A stretch of DNA of 64,000 bases from Actinomycetes bacterium (GTDB lineage: Bacteria; Actinomycetota; Actinomycetes; Propionibacteriales; Propionibacteriaceae), in the NCBI GenBank assembly GCA_023458095.1, contig JAEXAS010000003.1:1-64000 (forward strand), written 5' to 3'. The notes below the pieces were generated by a model, which was given only the letters and a program-made list of their open reading frames with translations, searched no databases and was not told the origin of the DNA. The position numbers were made by a program, and so were the translations under genes. Positions within the stretch are counted from its first letter, which is position 1, and each line of letters opens with the position of its first letter. Shown piece by piece: positions 30,965-40,118 of the stretch.

Positions 30965-31390
30965 ATGACCGTTAGTTCCGCACAGACCCACTGGGCCGGT
31001 TCCTTGATGGAGGGCCAGGGCGAGGTTGAGTTCCTCAGCTCCGCGCTCGGCAGCGTCGAGGTTGACTGGAAGTCCCGCGCCGGCCAAGAAGGTGGCCACA
31101 CCACCACGCCCGAAGAACTGATCGCTGCGGCCCACTCGGCCTGCTACTCGATGGCGCTGTCCCACGCGCTGGCCGGCAACGGAACCCCGCCTTCTGCGGT
31201 CGACACCAAGGCCGACGTCACCTTCGTGCCCGGCACCGGCATCACCGGCATCTTGCTCACTGTGCAGGCTTCGGTACCCGGACTCACTGCTGAGGAGTTC
31301 GCCACCTTCGCCGAGAGCGCCAAGACCGGCTGCCCGGTTTCGGCCGCGCTCACCGGAACCACCATCACCTTGGACGCCACGCTGGTCTGA
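30965..31390 (+). CDS. OsmC/Ohr-family peroxide-detoxifying protein
   Basis: The 141-residue protein has the OsmC pattern TTPEELIAAAHSACYSMALS (about 46-65) with the first redox Cys, and the second Cys in TGCPVSAA (about 121-128). It reduces organic or lipid hydroperoxides in the cytosol. Start is the ATG at 30965 with AAAGGCAGAC upstream. It is divergent from the phosphatase gene. Confidence 0.85.
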   Translation: MTVSSAQTHWAGSLMEGQGEVEFLSSALGSVEVDWKSRAGQEGGHTTTPEELIAAAHSACYSMALSHALAGNGTPPSAVDTKADVTFVPGTGITGILLTVQASVPGLTAEEFATFAESAKTGCPVSAALTGTTITLDATLV

Positions 31391-31403
31391 GTTTCCCTCG
31401 CTG

Positions 31404-31440
31404 CGGGCGGGTCTCACCTCAACGGTGGGCCCGCCCGTTT
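31404..31440 (+). terminator. Terminator after the OsmC gene
   Basis: CGGGCGGG (31404-31411) plus CACC pairs with GGTG plus CCCGCCCG (31430-31437) around a five-base loop, followed by TTTGCTGTTT. It lies 14 bases after the osmC stop. Confidence 0.6.
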
Positions 31441-31470
31441 GCTGTTTGCGGATCAGCGGCCCGCTGGGTC

Positions 31471-31589
31471 GGGCTTCGACAAGCTCAGCCAGCGGTTGTC
31501 GTTCCCTGAGCTTGTCGAAGGGTTGGTTGGGGGGCTTCGACAAGCTCAGCCAGCGGTTGGTTGGGGGCTTCGACAGGCTCAGCCAGCGG
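31471..31589. repeat. REP-like 'GGCTTCGACAAGCTCAGCCAGCGG' repeat cluster
   Basis: Three direct copies of a roughly 25-base unit start at 31471, 31532 and 31565 (the last has CAGG for CAAG). One inverted core, CCCTGAGCTTGTCGAAGGG, lies at 31504-31522. The unit is itself a near dyad (TTCGACAAGCTCAG versus CTGAGCTTGTCGAA). Similar intergenic repeats are widespread in actinobacterial genomes. The cluster fills the gap between the OsmC and dioxygenase genes. Confidence 0.85.
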
Positions 31590-31683
31590 GGCGGCGGAAT
31601 AGTCCTTGATCGAGATGAGTTAAACCTGCAAGTAATCCCGGTTCGGTGACGAGACCGGATCTCGCTCAGAAGGGGGCATCGAG

Positions 31684-32565
31684 ATGTCCACTCAGACACC
31701 GTCGCTGCACGATGCGTTCAACTCTGCCACTCCGGCCGGAGCCTACGACGAGATGCTCGCCCGCGTGCTGCCGCAAGCCAAAGCGCAGCGTCCCTGGCAG
31801 GAATCGGACGGCCCGATGCCCGCGTTGTTCGTCAGCCATGGCGCCCCGCCGACCCTGGACGATCCGCAATGGCTCGCCGAGCTGTTCTCCTGGGCGCAGT
31901 CGCTGCCTAAGCCACGAGCCATCGTGGTGGTCTCCGCGCATTGGGAATCTGCCCCGGCCGCGATCTCAGCATCGGCTGCCGGTACGCCGCTGTACTACGA
32001 CTTCGGCGGCTTCCATCCGCGCTACTACACGCTGCGCTACGCCACTCCGGACGCCACCGCGATCGCCGGCCGCGTCGCGGGGCTGCTCGGCTATCAGCCC
32101 GTGCACCAGTTCACCGATCGGGGACTTGACCACGGCGCCTTCATTCCGCTGATGGCCATGTATCCGGCTGCCGACGTGCCGGTGGTGCAAGTCTCCATGC
32201 CCAGCCTCGATCCGCACGCCTTGCTGGACCTGGGCGGCAAGCTGCGCAGCTTGCGCGCCGAAGGCGTCCTGGTGATCGGGTCGGGCTTCATGACCCACAG
32301 CTTCGCGGTGTTCCGCCGTCCTCAGTTGGCCGGCTACACCGAGGCCTTCGATACCTGGGCAGCCGACGCCCTACACCGCGGTGACGTCGACGCCCTCATG
32401 GACTACCGCAGCAAGGCTCCTGGCGCCGAAGTGGCGCACCCGAGCGCGGATCACTTCGTGCCGTTGTTGTTGACCATGGGCGCGGCCGACGATCCTCGCA
32501 CCGTCCGCAATGGCCTGGATCGCATGCTGTGGGGCAATTCGATTCGCTCCATCCAAGTGAGTTGA
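31684..32565 (+). CDS. DODA-type class III extradiol ring-cleavage dioxygenase
   Basis: The 293-residue protein has the LigB/DODA metal-site pattern: LFVSHGAPP (about 48-56), VSAHWES (about 83-89), GLDHGAFIPL (about 149-158) and HPSADHFVPL (about 250-259). The Fe(II)- or Zn-dependent reaction opens a catechol-type ring. The true substrate is not evident; family members near it are often annotated as ygiD-like. Start is the ATG at 31684 with AAGGGGG upstream. It converges on glgP. Confidence 0.8.
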   Translation: MSTQTPSLHDAFNSATPAGAYDEMLARVLPQAKAQRPWQESDGPMPALFVSHGAPPTLDDPQWLAELFSWAQSLPKPRAIVVVSAHWESAPAAISASAAGTPLYYDFGGFHPRYYTLRYATPDATAIAGRVAGLLGYQPVHQFTDRGLDHGAFIPLMAMYPAADVPVVQVSMPSLDPHALLDLGGKLRSLRAEGVLVIGSGFMTHSFAVFRRPQLAGYTEAFDTWAADALHRGDVDALMDYRSKAPGAEVAHPSADHFVPLLLTMGAADDPRTVRNGLDRMLWGNSIRSIQVS

Positions 32566-32618
32566 GCCTCGCCAACACCCCGACGGGTCCGCTCCAACGC
32601 CGCAGTGCCGCGCCGGGC

Positions 32619-35177
32619 TCAGACCACGGCCTCGGCGCGCCAGATCCGCGAGAGATAATCACGCATCGAACGGTCGGAGGAGAAGAAGCCGGTGCGGGCC
32701 ACATTCAGGATGGCCGACTTCGTCCACGCCTCGGTGTCGGCGTAGGCTGCCTCCACCCGAGACTGGGCGTCCAGGTAGGCCTGGAAGTCCGCCAAGGCCA
32801 TGAAGCGGTCGTCGTAGAGCAGATTCGACACCACCGGCTCGAAGGCTCCGCGGTCGCCGTCGGAGAACGCTCCGGATGCGATCAGATCCAGTGCCCGCTT
32901 CAACAGGGGAGTGCTCTCGTAGAACTCGGTGGGACGGTAGCCTTTGCTGCGCAGTTCGGTGACCTCCGGCTCAGTCATGCCGAAGCCGAAGAAGTGAGCA
33001 TCGCCGACCAACTGGCGGATCTCCACATTCGCACCGTCATCGGTTCCGATGGTGAGCGCGCCGTTGAGGGCGAACTTCATATTTCCGGTGCCCGAAGCCT
33101 CCATGCCGGCCAGCGAGATCTGTTCGCTCAAATCCGCTGCCGGGATCAGCTTCTCGGCCAAGGTCACGTTGTAGTTCGCCGGGAAGGCGACATTGAGCCG
33201 TCCCTCGACTCGGGGGTCGGCGTTGATCGTCTCGGCCACCTGGTTGATCAGGTAGATGATCTCCTTGGCCATCCGATACCCCGGGGCCGCCTTTGCCCCG
33301 AAAATCACCGTGCGGGGCGTCACCGATGCCGGATCGACCTCTCCAGAGATGATCTGCTCGTACACGCTGACGATGTGCAGCACCTTCAAGGTCTGACGCT
33401 TGTACTCGTGCAGGCGCTTCACCATCACATCCAGCAGGTGGTGATTCGCCAGGTCAATGCCGTCGCGGGCCCGCAGCAGGTCGAACAGCCGCTCCTTGTT
33501 CTTCGCCTTGGCAGCTCGGAACGCCATGCGGAAGTCCTCGTCCTCGGCGTAGGGCTCCAACTCGGCGAGCCGATCCAGGTCGGTGACCCAGCCAGGGCCG
33601 AGGGTGTCGGTGATCAACTGCGACAGCCACAGGTTGGCCAAACGGACGAAGCGGCGCGGCGTCACCCCATTGGTGACATTGGTGAACTTGTCAGGCCAGT
33701 ACTCGCTGAACGCCGGCAACAACTTGTCGCGCAGCAACTCCGAATGCAGCGCGGCCACACCGTTGACCTTGGTGGCGGCCACGGTGGCCAGATGGGCCAT
33801 GCGGATGTGGCGTTCGGGGAAGTCGGCGACGATCGACATCGAGCGCACCTTCAGCTCGTCATCGCCGAACTGTTCGCGCACCTTGGCCAGGAACTCGTCA
33901 TTGATGCGATAGATGATCTCCAGATGCCGAGGCAGCAGGCGTCCCAGCATGTCGGCCGGCCACACCTCCAAGGCCTCGGGCAGCAGGGTGTGGCAGGTGT
34001 AGGCGAAGCACTTGCGGGTGATCTTCCAGGCCTGGTCCCAGTCCAACTTCTGCTCGTCGACCAAGACCCGCATCAACTCCGGGACCGCAATCACCGGATG
34101 GGTGTCATTGAGCTGGAACATGATCCGCTCGGGCAACTCGTTCCAATCGAAGCCCTTGTCCAGCCCCTGATCGATGAAGTCGCGAATGGAGCACGCCACG
34201 AAGAAGTACTGCTGTTGCAGGCGCAGCTCCTTGCCCTGTGGGGTGGAATCCTCCGGGTACAGCACCTTGGTGATGTTCTCGGCGAAGGTTTGAGCCCGCA
34301 CCGCCTCGGCGTAGTCGCCGGCGTTGAAGATCTCCAGATCGAATGCCTTGGTGGCCTGGGCGCTCCACAGCCGCAGGGTGTTCACCCGGCCGTTCTGATA
34401 GCCGGGAACCATGTAGTTGTACGGCACGCCCAGCACATTCCAACTCGGCACCCAGCGAGTCCGCAGTACGCCGTCGTCCTCGTAGGTCTCGGTGTAACCC
34501 CCGAAATCAACCTGGACGGCCGCCTCCGGATGCGGGAACTCCCACGGGCTGCCCAGCGCCAACCAGGTGTCGGGCTGCTCGACCTGGCGTCCGTCGACGA
34601 AGGTCTGCTTGAAGATGCCGTACTCGTAGCGAATCCCGTAGCCGATGCAGGGCACGCTCATGGTGGCCAGCGAATCGATGAAACAGGCCGCCAGCCGACC
34701 CAATCCGCCATTGCCCAATCCAGGCTCAACCTCCTGGGCCCGCAACGTTGGCAGGTCCAATCCGCAGACCTTCATCGCCTCATCGACGATGTCGTTCAGA
34801 TCGGTGGCCAACAGGGCGTTTCCGAGTTGACGTCCGAGCAGGTATTCGGCGGAGAGATAACCGATCGTCTTGGCCTTGGACGCCCGCTGATGCTTGGACG
34901 TCTCCAGCCAGCGCGCCATCAGGTAGTGGCGCACCGTTCGGGCCAGGGCGAGGTACTGATCATTGACCGTCGAACGCGACAGCGCCACACCTTGGCCGGT
35001 GTTGAGTTCACGCAGAAACTCCCGCACGAAGCCGTCCACTGAATGCGGCGGTGCGGCCACCGGGGCCAGTGCCAACGGATGAGTCGGTTCGAAGAGGGTT
35101 CCCACCTGGTGTCGAGCCGTCAGCGGGTTTTCATCCGCCGGCACGGCAGGCTTGGCCGTCTCGTTCTCCACAGTCAT
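32619..35177 (-). CDS. glgP: Glycogen/alpha-glucan phosphorylase
   Basis: The 852-residue protein is full-length for the family. Visible signatures are the N-terminal SAEYLLGRQLGNAL (about 95-108), GNGGLGRLAACFIDS (about 133-147), VKRLHEYKRQ (about 565-574) and the PLP-site region EASGTGNMKFALNGALTIGT (about 668-687), whose Lys forms the Schiff base. It releases glucose-1-phosphate from glycogen. A GTG at 35186 is an alternative start. It lies downstream of the secretion locus on the same strand but is probably separate. Confidence 0.95.
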   Translation of the reverse strand: MTVENETAKPAVPADENPLTARHQVGTLFEPTHPLALAPVAAPPHSVDGFVREFLRELNTGQGVALSRSTVNDQYLALARTVRHYLMARWLETSKHQRASKAKTIGYLSAEYLLGRQLGNALLATDLNDIVDEAMKVCGLDLPTLRAQEVEPGLGNGGLGRLAACFIDSLATMSVPCIGYGIRYEYGIFKQTFVDGRQVEQPDTWLALGSPWEFPHPEAAVQVDFGGYTETYEDDGVLRTRWVPSWNVLGVPYNYMVPGYQNGRVNTLRLWSAQATKAFDLEIFNAGDYAEAVRAQTFAENITKVLYPEDSTPQGKELRLQQQYFFVACSIRDFIDQGLDKGFDWNELPERIMFQLNDTHPVIAVPELMRVLVDEQKLDWDQAWKITRKCFAYTCHTLLPEALEVWPADMLGRLLPRHLEIIYRINDEFLAKVREQFGDDELKVRSMSIVADFPERHIRMAHLATVAATKVNGVAALHSELLRDKLLPAFSEYWPDKFTNVTNGVTPRRFVRLANLWLSQLITDTLGPGWVTDLDRLAELEPYAEDEDFRMAFRAAKAKNKERLFDLLRARDGIDLANHHLLDVMVKRLHEYKRQTLKVLHIVSVYEQIISGEVDPASVTPRTVIFGAKAAPGYRMAKEIIYLINQVAETINADPRVEGRLNVAFPANYNVTLAEKLIPAADLSEQISLAGMEASGTGNMKFALNGALTIGTDDGANVEIRQLVGDAHFFGFGMTEPEVTELRSKGYRPTEFYESTPLLKRALDLIASGAFSDGDRGAFEPVVSNLLYDDRFMALADFQAYLDAQSRVEAAYADTEAWTKSAILNVARTGFFSSDRSMRDYLSRIWRAEAVV

Positions 35178-35231
35178 GGGGGCCACCGTAGCGGCACGGG
35201 GTTACGTGCACGCAACGCGATCCAGGAATGG

Positions 35232-36461
35232 TCAGGCCTGGGCGTCTTGATCATCAGGTGCGGCGGAACTGCGTCTGCGGCGCACCGCCTGGCCGATGAG
35301 GAGCCCCGCTGCCACCACGGCGATCGCCGCGAATCCGAGGACGCCGGTAATGAGCTGGGTTCGGTCTTGCTCTCCGTCCGGCGGTGCCGGCAGCGGCGTC
35401 GGGGTGGCCGTGGGTGAGGAGGAATCCGGGAAACGCGGATTGGGGGGACCAGGCCGGGTTCCGTCATTGACGAAGTTGATGGCCGGATAGGCGGCAACGA
35501 TGCCCCAACCGGTGGCGTTGCTTCGCGTCTGGGGTGTGGGACGCAGCGCCGTGGCGAGCAGGCGATAGCGCCAATCAGCAGGAGTCTCCTTGGGGTGGGC
35601 GGCGGCAACCAAGGCTGCGATCGCCCCGACATAACCCGTAGCGAGCGCCGAGGTGGGCTGTGACCCGGACAGAACGCAGTCGCCATTGCCCTGGGCGGCC
35701 AGCACATTCATGCCGGGGGCGGCCAGGCTCACCTGGGCGCCGGCCAGGGTCGCTGCGGTCGCCTGCCCTTGTGCGTCGACGGCGGTCACCCCGATCACCT
35801 CGGGGTAGGCGGCCGGATAGGTCAGCAGCGGACCGGTTTGTTTATTGTCGGTTCGCAGGCTGGAATCACCGGCTGCGGCCACGACCAACGCGCCGGCTTT
35901 GGTCGCCTTGGCCACCGCCGAACGCAGCGCCGCCGAATCGGTCAGCGTGGCTTGTCCCACCACAATGACCTTGACGCCCTGCTGTGAGCTTGCCCACGCG
36001 ATGCCTTTCGCGATCCGGTCGGCATTCGGGGCTCCGGTCTCACTCTGCAGAGATTCGTAGGCGCGAACCGGCACGATTCGGGCTTCGGGTGCAACACCTT
36101 CCAGCCCCGAACCATCCACTTTGGCAGCGGCGATCTGGCTGGCGATCGCGGTTCCGGTGCCGTAGCTGTCCGTGGTCCCGTCTCCCGAACCGAACACTGC
36201 CGTGCCCTTGACGATGCGGCCGCGCAGGTGGGGGTTGTCGTCATTCACCCCGGAATCGACGACCGCAACCCGTACCGCACCATCGGAGAGCTTCCACGCG
36301 TTCCTGATGCCGAGCTGTCCAAAGGCGGACGGCTCCGCGGCGACCCATCGACTGCTGCTCTCGCAGGGATTGGCGGATTCAGCCCGGGCTGTGGTCGCGG
36401 GCCCGATGCACACCATGGGCACGACAAGGGACGCGAGGGCCGCCCAGGCTGCGCCCCTCAC
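35232..36461 (-). CDS. Mycosin-like subtilisin with degenerate active site (pseudoprotease)
   Basis: The 409-residue protein has a signal peptide (1-28), S8 fold landmarks and a C-terminal membrane helix (about 370-392), as in MycP. The Asp motif VAVVDSGVN (about 66-74) and a PTSALATGYV segment at the Ser position remain. The His motif, normally GHGT, reads DSYGTGTAIAS (Thr for His), and the oxyanion Asn motif reads AAAGD instead of AAAGN. It is therefore probably inactive as a protease. MycP also has a structural role capping the ESX pore, which this protein could fill. It overlaps the eccB stop (GTGA). Confidence 0.75.
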   Translation of the reverse strand: MRGAAWAALASLVVPMVCIGPATTARAESANPCESSSRWVAAEPSAFGQLGIRNAWKLSDGAVRVAVVDSGVNDDNPHLRGRIVKGTAVFGSGDGTTDSYGTGTAIASQIAAAKVDGSGLEGVAPEARIVPVRAYESLQSETGAPNADRIAKGIAWASSQQGVKVIVVGQATLTDSAALRSAVAKATKAGALVVAAAGDSSLRTDNKQTGPLLTYPAAYPEVIGVTAVDAQGQATAATLAGAQVSLAAPGMNVLAAQGNGDCVLSGSQPTSALATGYVGAIAALVAAAHPKETPADWRYRLLATALRPTPQTRSNATGWGIVAAYPAINFVNDGTRPGPPNPRFPDSSSPTATPTPLPAPPDGEQDRTQLITGVLGFAAIAVVAAGLLIGQAVRRRRSSAAPDDQDAQA

Positions 36462-37786
36462 GGTGTCGTGACCGTCTTCCAGGCCGCGGCGTGGGACAGT
36501 TCGATGCCGCTGGGCACCAGGTCGAGCCAGGCCTGCGGAATGCGGTGAACATCCGATTCGGTGTAGCCCAGCCGTCCCAAGGTGTCGGACGGGCTGCCGC
36601 CCAGGCCATAGGCCAAGCCTTGATCGGTGACCAATCTGACCGCACCCAGCGAACCGCCGGCGGTGCCCATCACCAATGCGCCCGAGCCGCCCGCGACGCT
36701 CACCCCCGGCTGGAACGGGGTCACCGGGGTGGGTACCTGGGCCACGGCGGTGGCCGCACCACGATCGGACTCGGCCAGTCGAGCGCAGACCTGCTGGGTG
36801 GCGTCAACCGGATTGGCAGCGCTCTGCGGCCAATCCGCGGGAGCCACAACACCGGTGGCGACCTTCACAGTGGACACGTCGGCGGCATTCACTGTGATGG
36901 GGGTCTTCTGCTGCTTTCCTGATCCAATGAGATACAGCTGGTAGGACAGCTCCGATAGCGGAGTGAGCTGGCCTGCATCGGAAACCACATAGTGACGACG
37001 CTCGGAGTCCTGGGCGACATCGACCAGCGATCCAATGACCGCGTCGCGCAGAGCCGACGGCATGCCGGAGGCGATCTGACCGTAGTTCTTGATCGTGAGC
37101 GGACGCAGTGGGGTGCCCTCCTGGAACAGGCTGAGCCAGGCAGCCGTCACCGGATGCTTGGCCGCAGCATCCAGGTTCAAGGTGATAGCCACATCAGAGC
37201 CGGTCATCTCGTAACGGCGCCCATCGGCGACCAGGTAGTCCTTGCCTTGGGCCGTGACGACAGCCACGTCGGCGGCCTTCACCTGATCAGGAGCACCGGC
37301 CACCCAGGTGTGCGGACCGGCGGAGGTCGCGCTGCAACTGACCCAATCCCCGGATCGCAGGAAGCTGGCACTGGGCACCTGATCGGGGGCGTCAACCAGG
37401 CCGACCGCATTCCCGCGCGGAATGCCGGACAACGCGGAGGCATCGACCTCACTGATCTTGAAGCTACCGCTCTCGGAGAGCAGCCGCGCCGAGGTGACGT
37501 TGGTCACCGGATGCAGCACCCCGTCCATCGCCAGGTAGCGCGCCCCGCTGCCGGTGACCACCACCAGGGTGTTGTTCTTCCAATCCGCGGGCAGCACCGG
37601 GCTGAACCGGCCCATCACCAGCGCCACGATGACCAGCACCACGCACAGGCTGGCACCCACAATCAATGGACGCCCAGGTGAGCGGGCCGCGAGTTCCTTG
37701 CCGCCGGGGGTTCCAGCCACAAAGGCTGTCACCAATCGCTTCCGGTTGTATCGCTGTGCTTCGAGGGTGTCCTTGTTCGACGCCAT
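36458..37786 (-). CDS. eccB: Type VII secretion protein EccB
   Basis: The ATG at 37786 overlaps the eccD stop (TGATG). The 442-residue protein begins MASNKDTLEAQRYNRKRLVT, the typical EccB N-terminus, and has one membrane helix (about 40-62). A long extracytoplasmic part follows, built of repeat-like R domains (YLAMDGVLHPVTNVTSARLL near 85-105 is the first). EccB is a membrane-complex component of ESX systems. The C-terminus ends with the family's LGRLGYTESDVHRIP-like segment. Further open frame upstream is a shadow of eccD. Confidence 0.92.
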   Translation of the reverse strand: MASNKDTLEAQRYNRKRLVTAFVAGTPGGKELAARSPGRPLIVGASLCVVLVIVALVMGRFSPVLPADWKNNTLVVVTGSGARYLAMDGVLHPVTNVTSARLLSESGSFKISEVDASALSGIPRGNAVGLVDAPDQVPSASFLRSGDWVSCSATSAGPHTWVAGAPDQVKAADVAVVTAQGKDYLVADGRRYEMTGSDVAITLNLDAAAKHPVTAAWLSLFQEGTPLRPLTIKNYGQIASGMPSALRDAVIGSLVDVAQDSERRHYVVSDAGQLTPLSELSYQLYLIGSGKQQKTPITVNAADVSTVKVATGVVAPADWPQSAANPVDATQQVCARLAESDRGAATAVAQVPTPVTPFQPGVSVAGGSGALVMGTAGGSLGAVRLVTDQGLAYGLGGSPSDTLGRLGYTESDVHRIPQAWLDLVPSGIELSHAAAWKTVTTP

Positions 37787-39072
37787 CACGCCAGCCCGAG
37801 AATCAACAAGGTCAGCGGGAGGACCGCCATCAGCGCCACGATCTGAACCCCGTTGGCGGCGCGGTTCAGCCACGGCCGCCACTGCGGGCTGATGACATTC
37901 CATGCCAGCACGAAGGCGCCCACGCCACACACTGTCAACGTCAGCCACCAGCTCAGTTCGGGATTCAGCATGCTGGCCGTCACTCCAGCGGCCATCACCG
38001 TCACCAGACCGGTGATCATCGAGACCAGCACTTCGGCTTTGCTGTACAGGCTGCGGGTGCCCAGCATGCTGGCCAAACCCACGCAACCCATCAAGGCTGC
38101 GCCCGGGATATCCACGGCAACCAGCGGAGCGCTGAGGATGGTCAACACTCCGGCGCTGACCCGGATGGCCAGCACCATGACATCGGCATTGCCCACTTGG
38201 CGTGCGACTTCGGTCCCGTCCAAGGCCTGAGTGGAATCCAACTGCAATGCCTCGATGCGAGCTGGCATCTGTGCGAAACCGATCCAGGGTGCGGCGAAGA
38301 CCATGATCGTGGCGGCAGCCACCACGATGCTTGCGGCCGCTTGGGGGGTCAGACCCAGCAGGGTGATCAAAGCGGCCGCAACGACGCCGGCAACGGCGAA
38401 GATGACCGGGGCCACGACCACCGAACGGACGCGTTGGGGAAGGATCGATCCTGCCGCCGCGCCGATCGCCAAGCCGAGCCCGGCACCGAAGAGGGGAGCG
38501 CCCACCAAGCCGCCGAGGGTGAATCCTGCAGTCGCCGTCATGACCGGTACGGTCAGCGCCAAAGCCGTCGCGCCACCGGTGACGCCGGCTCGAACCAACA
38601 CCCAGGACGCCAAACCGATCAGCACCGCACCCACCAGGGACACTGCGATGGTGATCCAGCCGCGGTCGCCGCCCAGAAAGAGGAGAAGAGCCGCCACCGC
38701 GAACAGCCCCGAGGCGCTATAGGCGGAGAGTTGGATCGAGTTCTCTGCGCGCCAGGCGTCGCGTCCGTGGCTTACCGAAACTCCGATCGCCTCGACCAAA
38801 TCGTCATAACGCTGATCGGTGGCTCCCACCCCGGCAGCTTCTAAGGTCAAAACTGCTCCGGCAGAAACGTTCTGCTCGTTCAGACTGAAGGATTGTTCAA
38901 GCTCTGTGCCATCGGGCAGAATGACTCTGAATCCTTGTGTTGCCGCCGGTGCGTTGAGTCGGCCAAAGGCGCGTACCATGCCGGGCAGGACCTCGGCAAG
39001 GGGAATACTTCCCGGAACTGCGAGATCTATGCGCTGGCCTTGGTGCGAGATCGAGAGCGGAACGACCTGCAC
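37786..39072 (-). CDS. eccD: Type VII secretion integral membrane protein EccD
   Basis: The 428-residue protein starts at a GTG and has a YukD/ubiquitin-like N-terminal domain (about 1-85; VILPDGTELEQSF) followed by about eleven membrane helices (from about 118 to the end). EccD dimers form the pore region of the ESX membrane complex. It is first in the eccD-eccB-mycP leftward operon and divergent from the two WXG100 genes. Confidence 0.88.
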   Translation of the reverse strand: MQVVPLSISHQGQRIDLAVPGSIPLAEVLPGMVRAFGRLNAPAATQGFRVILPDGTELEQSFSLNEQNVSAGAVLTLEAAGVGATDQRYDDLVEAIGVSVSHGRDAWRAENSIQLSAYSASGLFAVAALLLFLGGDRGWITIAVSLVGAVLIGLASWVLVRAGVTGGATALALTVPVMTATAGFTLGGLVGAPLFGAGLGLAIGAAAGSILPQRVRSVVVAPVIFAVAGVVAAALITLLGLTPQAAASIVVAAATIMVFAAPWIGFAQMPARIEALQLDSTQALDGTEVARQVGNADVMVLAIRVSAGVLTILSAPLVAVDIPGAALMGCVGLASMLGTRSLYSKAEVLVSMITGLVTVMAAGVTASMLNPELSWWLTLTVCGVGAFVLAWNVISPQWRPWLNRAANGVQIVALMAVLPLTLLILGLA

Positions 39073-39185
39073 AGGCTTCGCTGAGGCGGAAATCTGGCTA
39101 ATGGCGAGCTCCTGGGCGCGTACGAGGCTTGGTTCAGATCACAGAGTAGCCGTCCACGCGGGGTACCGGGAACCAAGATCCTCCT

Positions 39186-39213
39186 TTGAAGTCTGGCCGT
39201 TACTTGTTATGTT
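39186..39213 (+). promoter_or_regulatory. Candidate promoter for the WXG100 pair
   Basis: TTGAAG (39186-39191) and TATGTT (39208-39213) with 16-base spacing lie 114 bases before the first esx start, within the 254-base divergent region 39073-39326. The region must also serve eccD on the other strand. No other strong signal was seen in it. Confidence 0.35.
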
Positions 39214-39326
39214 CAGGGAAGAGTGATTTGTCCGACCACTCTGGAAGTCCCTGAGGCAATATCTGAGGCGGCTAACCTGAGTGTCAAACAATTCCGCAAT
39301 CTGAACGATCTGAGTGGAGCAAAATA

Positions 39327-39641
39327 ATGGCAGAAGGATTGACTCTCGGCCCCGCCGAGATGGCGAAGGCCTCGGCCCTGACGCGGGAGGCAAAGGCTGA
39401 TCTGGACAAGCGTCTGGGCACTCTCAGGACCAATATCCAGCAAGACCTCCAAGCGAACTGGAAGGGTGCCGGCGCCACCGCCTTCCAGCAGGTTCTCACT
39501 GCATGGGATCAGCGCACGGCCAAGCTCGTCGCAGTTCTGGAGGAGTTCGATCAGAGCTTCCAGGACACCAGCAAGAGCTTTGCTGAGGCTGATGCCGACC
39601 ACGTGGCCATGCTTAACAAGTTCCAGTCGAGTCTCGGCTGA
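39327..39641 (+). CDS. WXG100-family ESX substrate (first)
   Basis: The 104-residue helical-hairpin protein has the WXG turn in QANWKGAGATAF (about 42-53) between two amphipathic helices. Its start has GGAG at the right distance. It is likely secreted as a heterodimer with the next gene product. A clear C-terminal YxxxD/E signal was not seen. Confidence 0.88.
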   Translation: MAEGLTLGPAEMAKASALTREAKADLDKRLGTLRTNIQQDLQANWKGAGATAFQQVLTAWDQRTAKLVAVLEEFDQSFQDTSKSFAEADADHVAMLNKFQSSLG

Positions 39642-39658
39642 CGGAAGGGGTATTGAGA

Positions 39659-39955
39659 ATGTCTCAGGACAAAATTGAAGTCAAGCATGCTGGGATGGCT
39701 GCGGGCTCAGAGGCTCTGACAGCGGAGGCAACGGGTCTTAACGACATCATGACCCAGCTTGAGTCGTCGCTGCACAAGGCACTGGGCGGCAACTGGGAAG
39801 GTCAGGCCAAGGCGGGTTACCAACAGACCAAGGCCAAGTGGGATGAAAACGTGGCTGAACTCACCGAGTTCCTGCGTCGCCTCGGCGGCATGGTGGGCGA
39901 GATCAATGATGGTTGGGGGGACGTCGACAACCGCGGCGCCAAGTTCTGGGCCTGA
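39659..39955 (+). CDS. WXG100-family ESX substrate (second)
   Basis: The 98-residue protein has the WXG turn GGNWEGQAKAGY (about 42-53). The ATG at 39659 follows a weak purine-rich site 17 bases after the first esx stop, so the two are cotranscribed. The tail contains WGDVDNRGAKFWA. It is the probable heterodimer partner of the preceding protein. Confidence 0.88.
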   Translation: MSQDKIEVKHAGMAAGSEALTAEATGLNDIMTQLESSLHKALGGNWEGQAKAGYQQTKAKWDENVAELTEFLRRLGGMVGEINDGWGDVDNRGAKFWA

Positions 39956-39972
39956 TCTGGCCAAGCTCTCCA

Positions 39973-40016
39973 GCGGATGGGCATCGTTCACAAGGAACGA
40001 TGCCCATCCGCTTTTT
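39973..40016 (+). terminator. Strong intrinsic terminator of the esx operon
   Basis: A perfect 17-bp stem (GCGGATGGGCATCGTTC at 39973-39989 with its complement at 39995-40011) has a five-base ACAAG loop and is followed by TTTTT. It lies 17 bases after the second esx stop. Confidence 0.92.
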
Positions 40017-40041
40017 GCTGCCGCGCTTGCCCAATCCCCGA

Positions 40042-40107
40042 AAACGCTCCCAAAACATGCAGGTGCTCCCGAACCTTCGGGAGCACCTGCCTGTTTTGGG
40101 AGCGTTT
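40042..40107. repeat. Long hairpin repeat, family copy 1
   Basis: Outer arms AAACGCTCCCAAAAC (40042-40056) and GTTTTGGGAGCGTTT (40093-40107) enclose inner arms CAGGTGCTCCCGAA (40060-40073) and TTCGGGAGCACCTG (40076-40089). Only a three-base internal mismatch and a two-base loop interrupt it. It starts 12 bases 3' of the FHA gene stop on the minus strand. It shares outer and inner core sequences with the hairpin at 55035. Confidence 0.9.
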
Positions 40108-40118
40108 GGTGATGGCCG

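Noticed and set aside
31471..31589. Possible CRISPR array from the regularly repeated unit
   Set aside because: Only three direct copies, spacers of variable and short length, one copy inverted, and no cas genes.
30854..31699. N-terminal extension of the PAP2 phosphatase frame
   Set aside because: The extra 280 codons lie antisense to the OsmC gene and the repeat cluster; the PAP2 fold starts naturally at 30853.
32529..35042. An 837-codon plus-strand frame opposite glgP
   Set aside because: Pure antisense of glycogen phosphorylase; composition is low complexity with many Gln/His/Arg and no recognisable motif.
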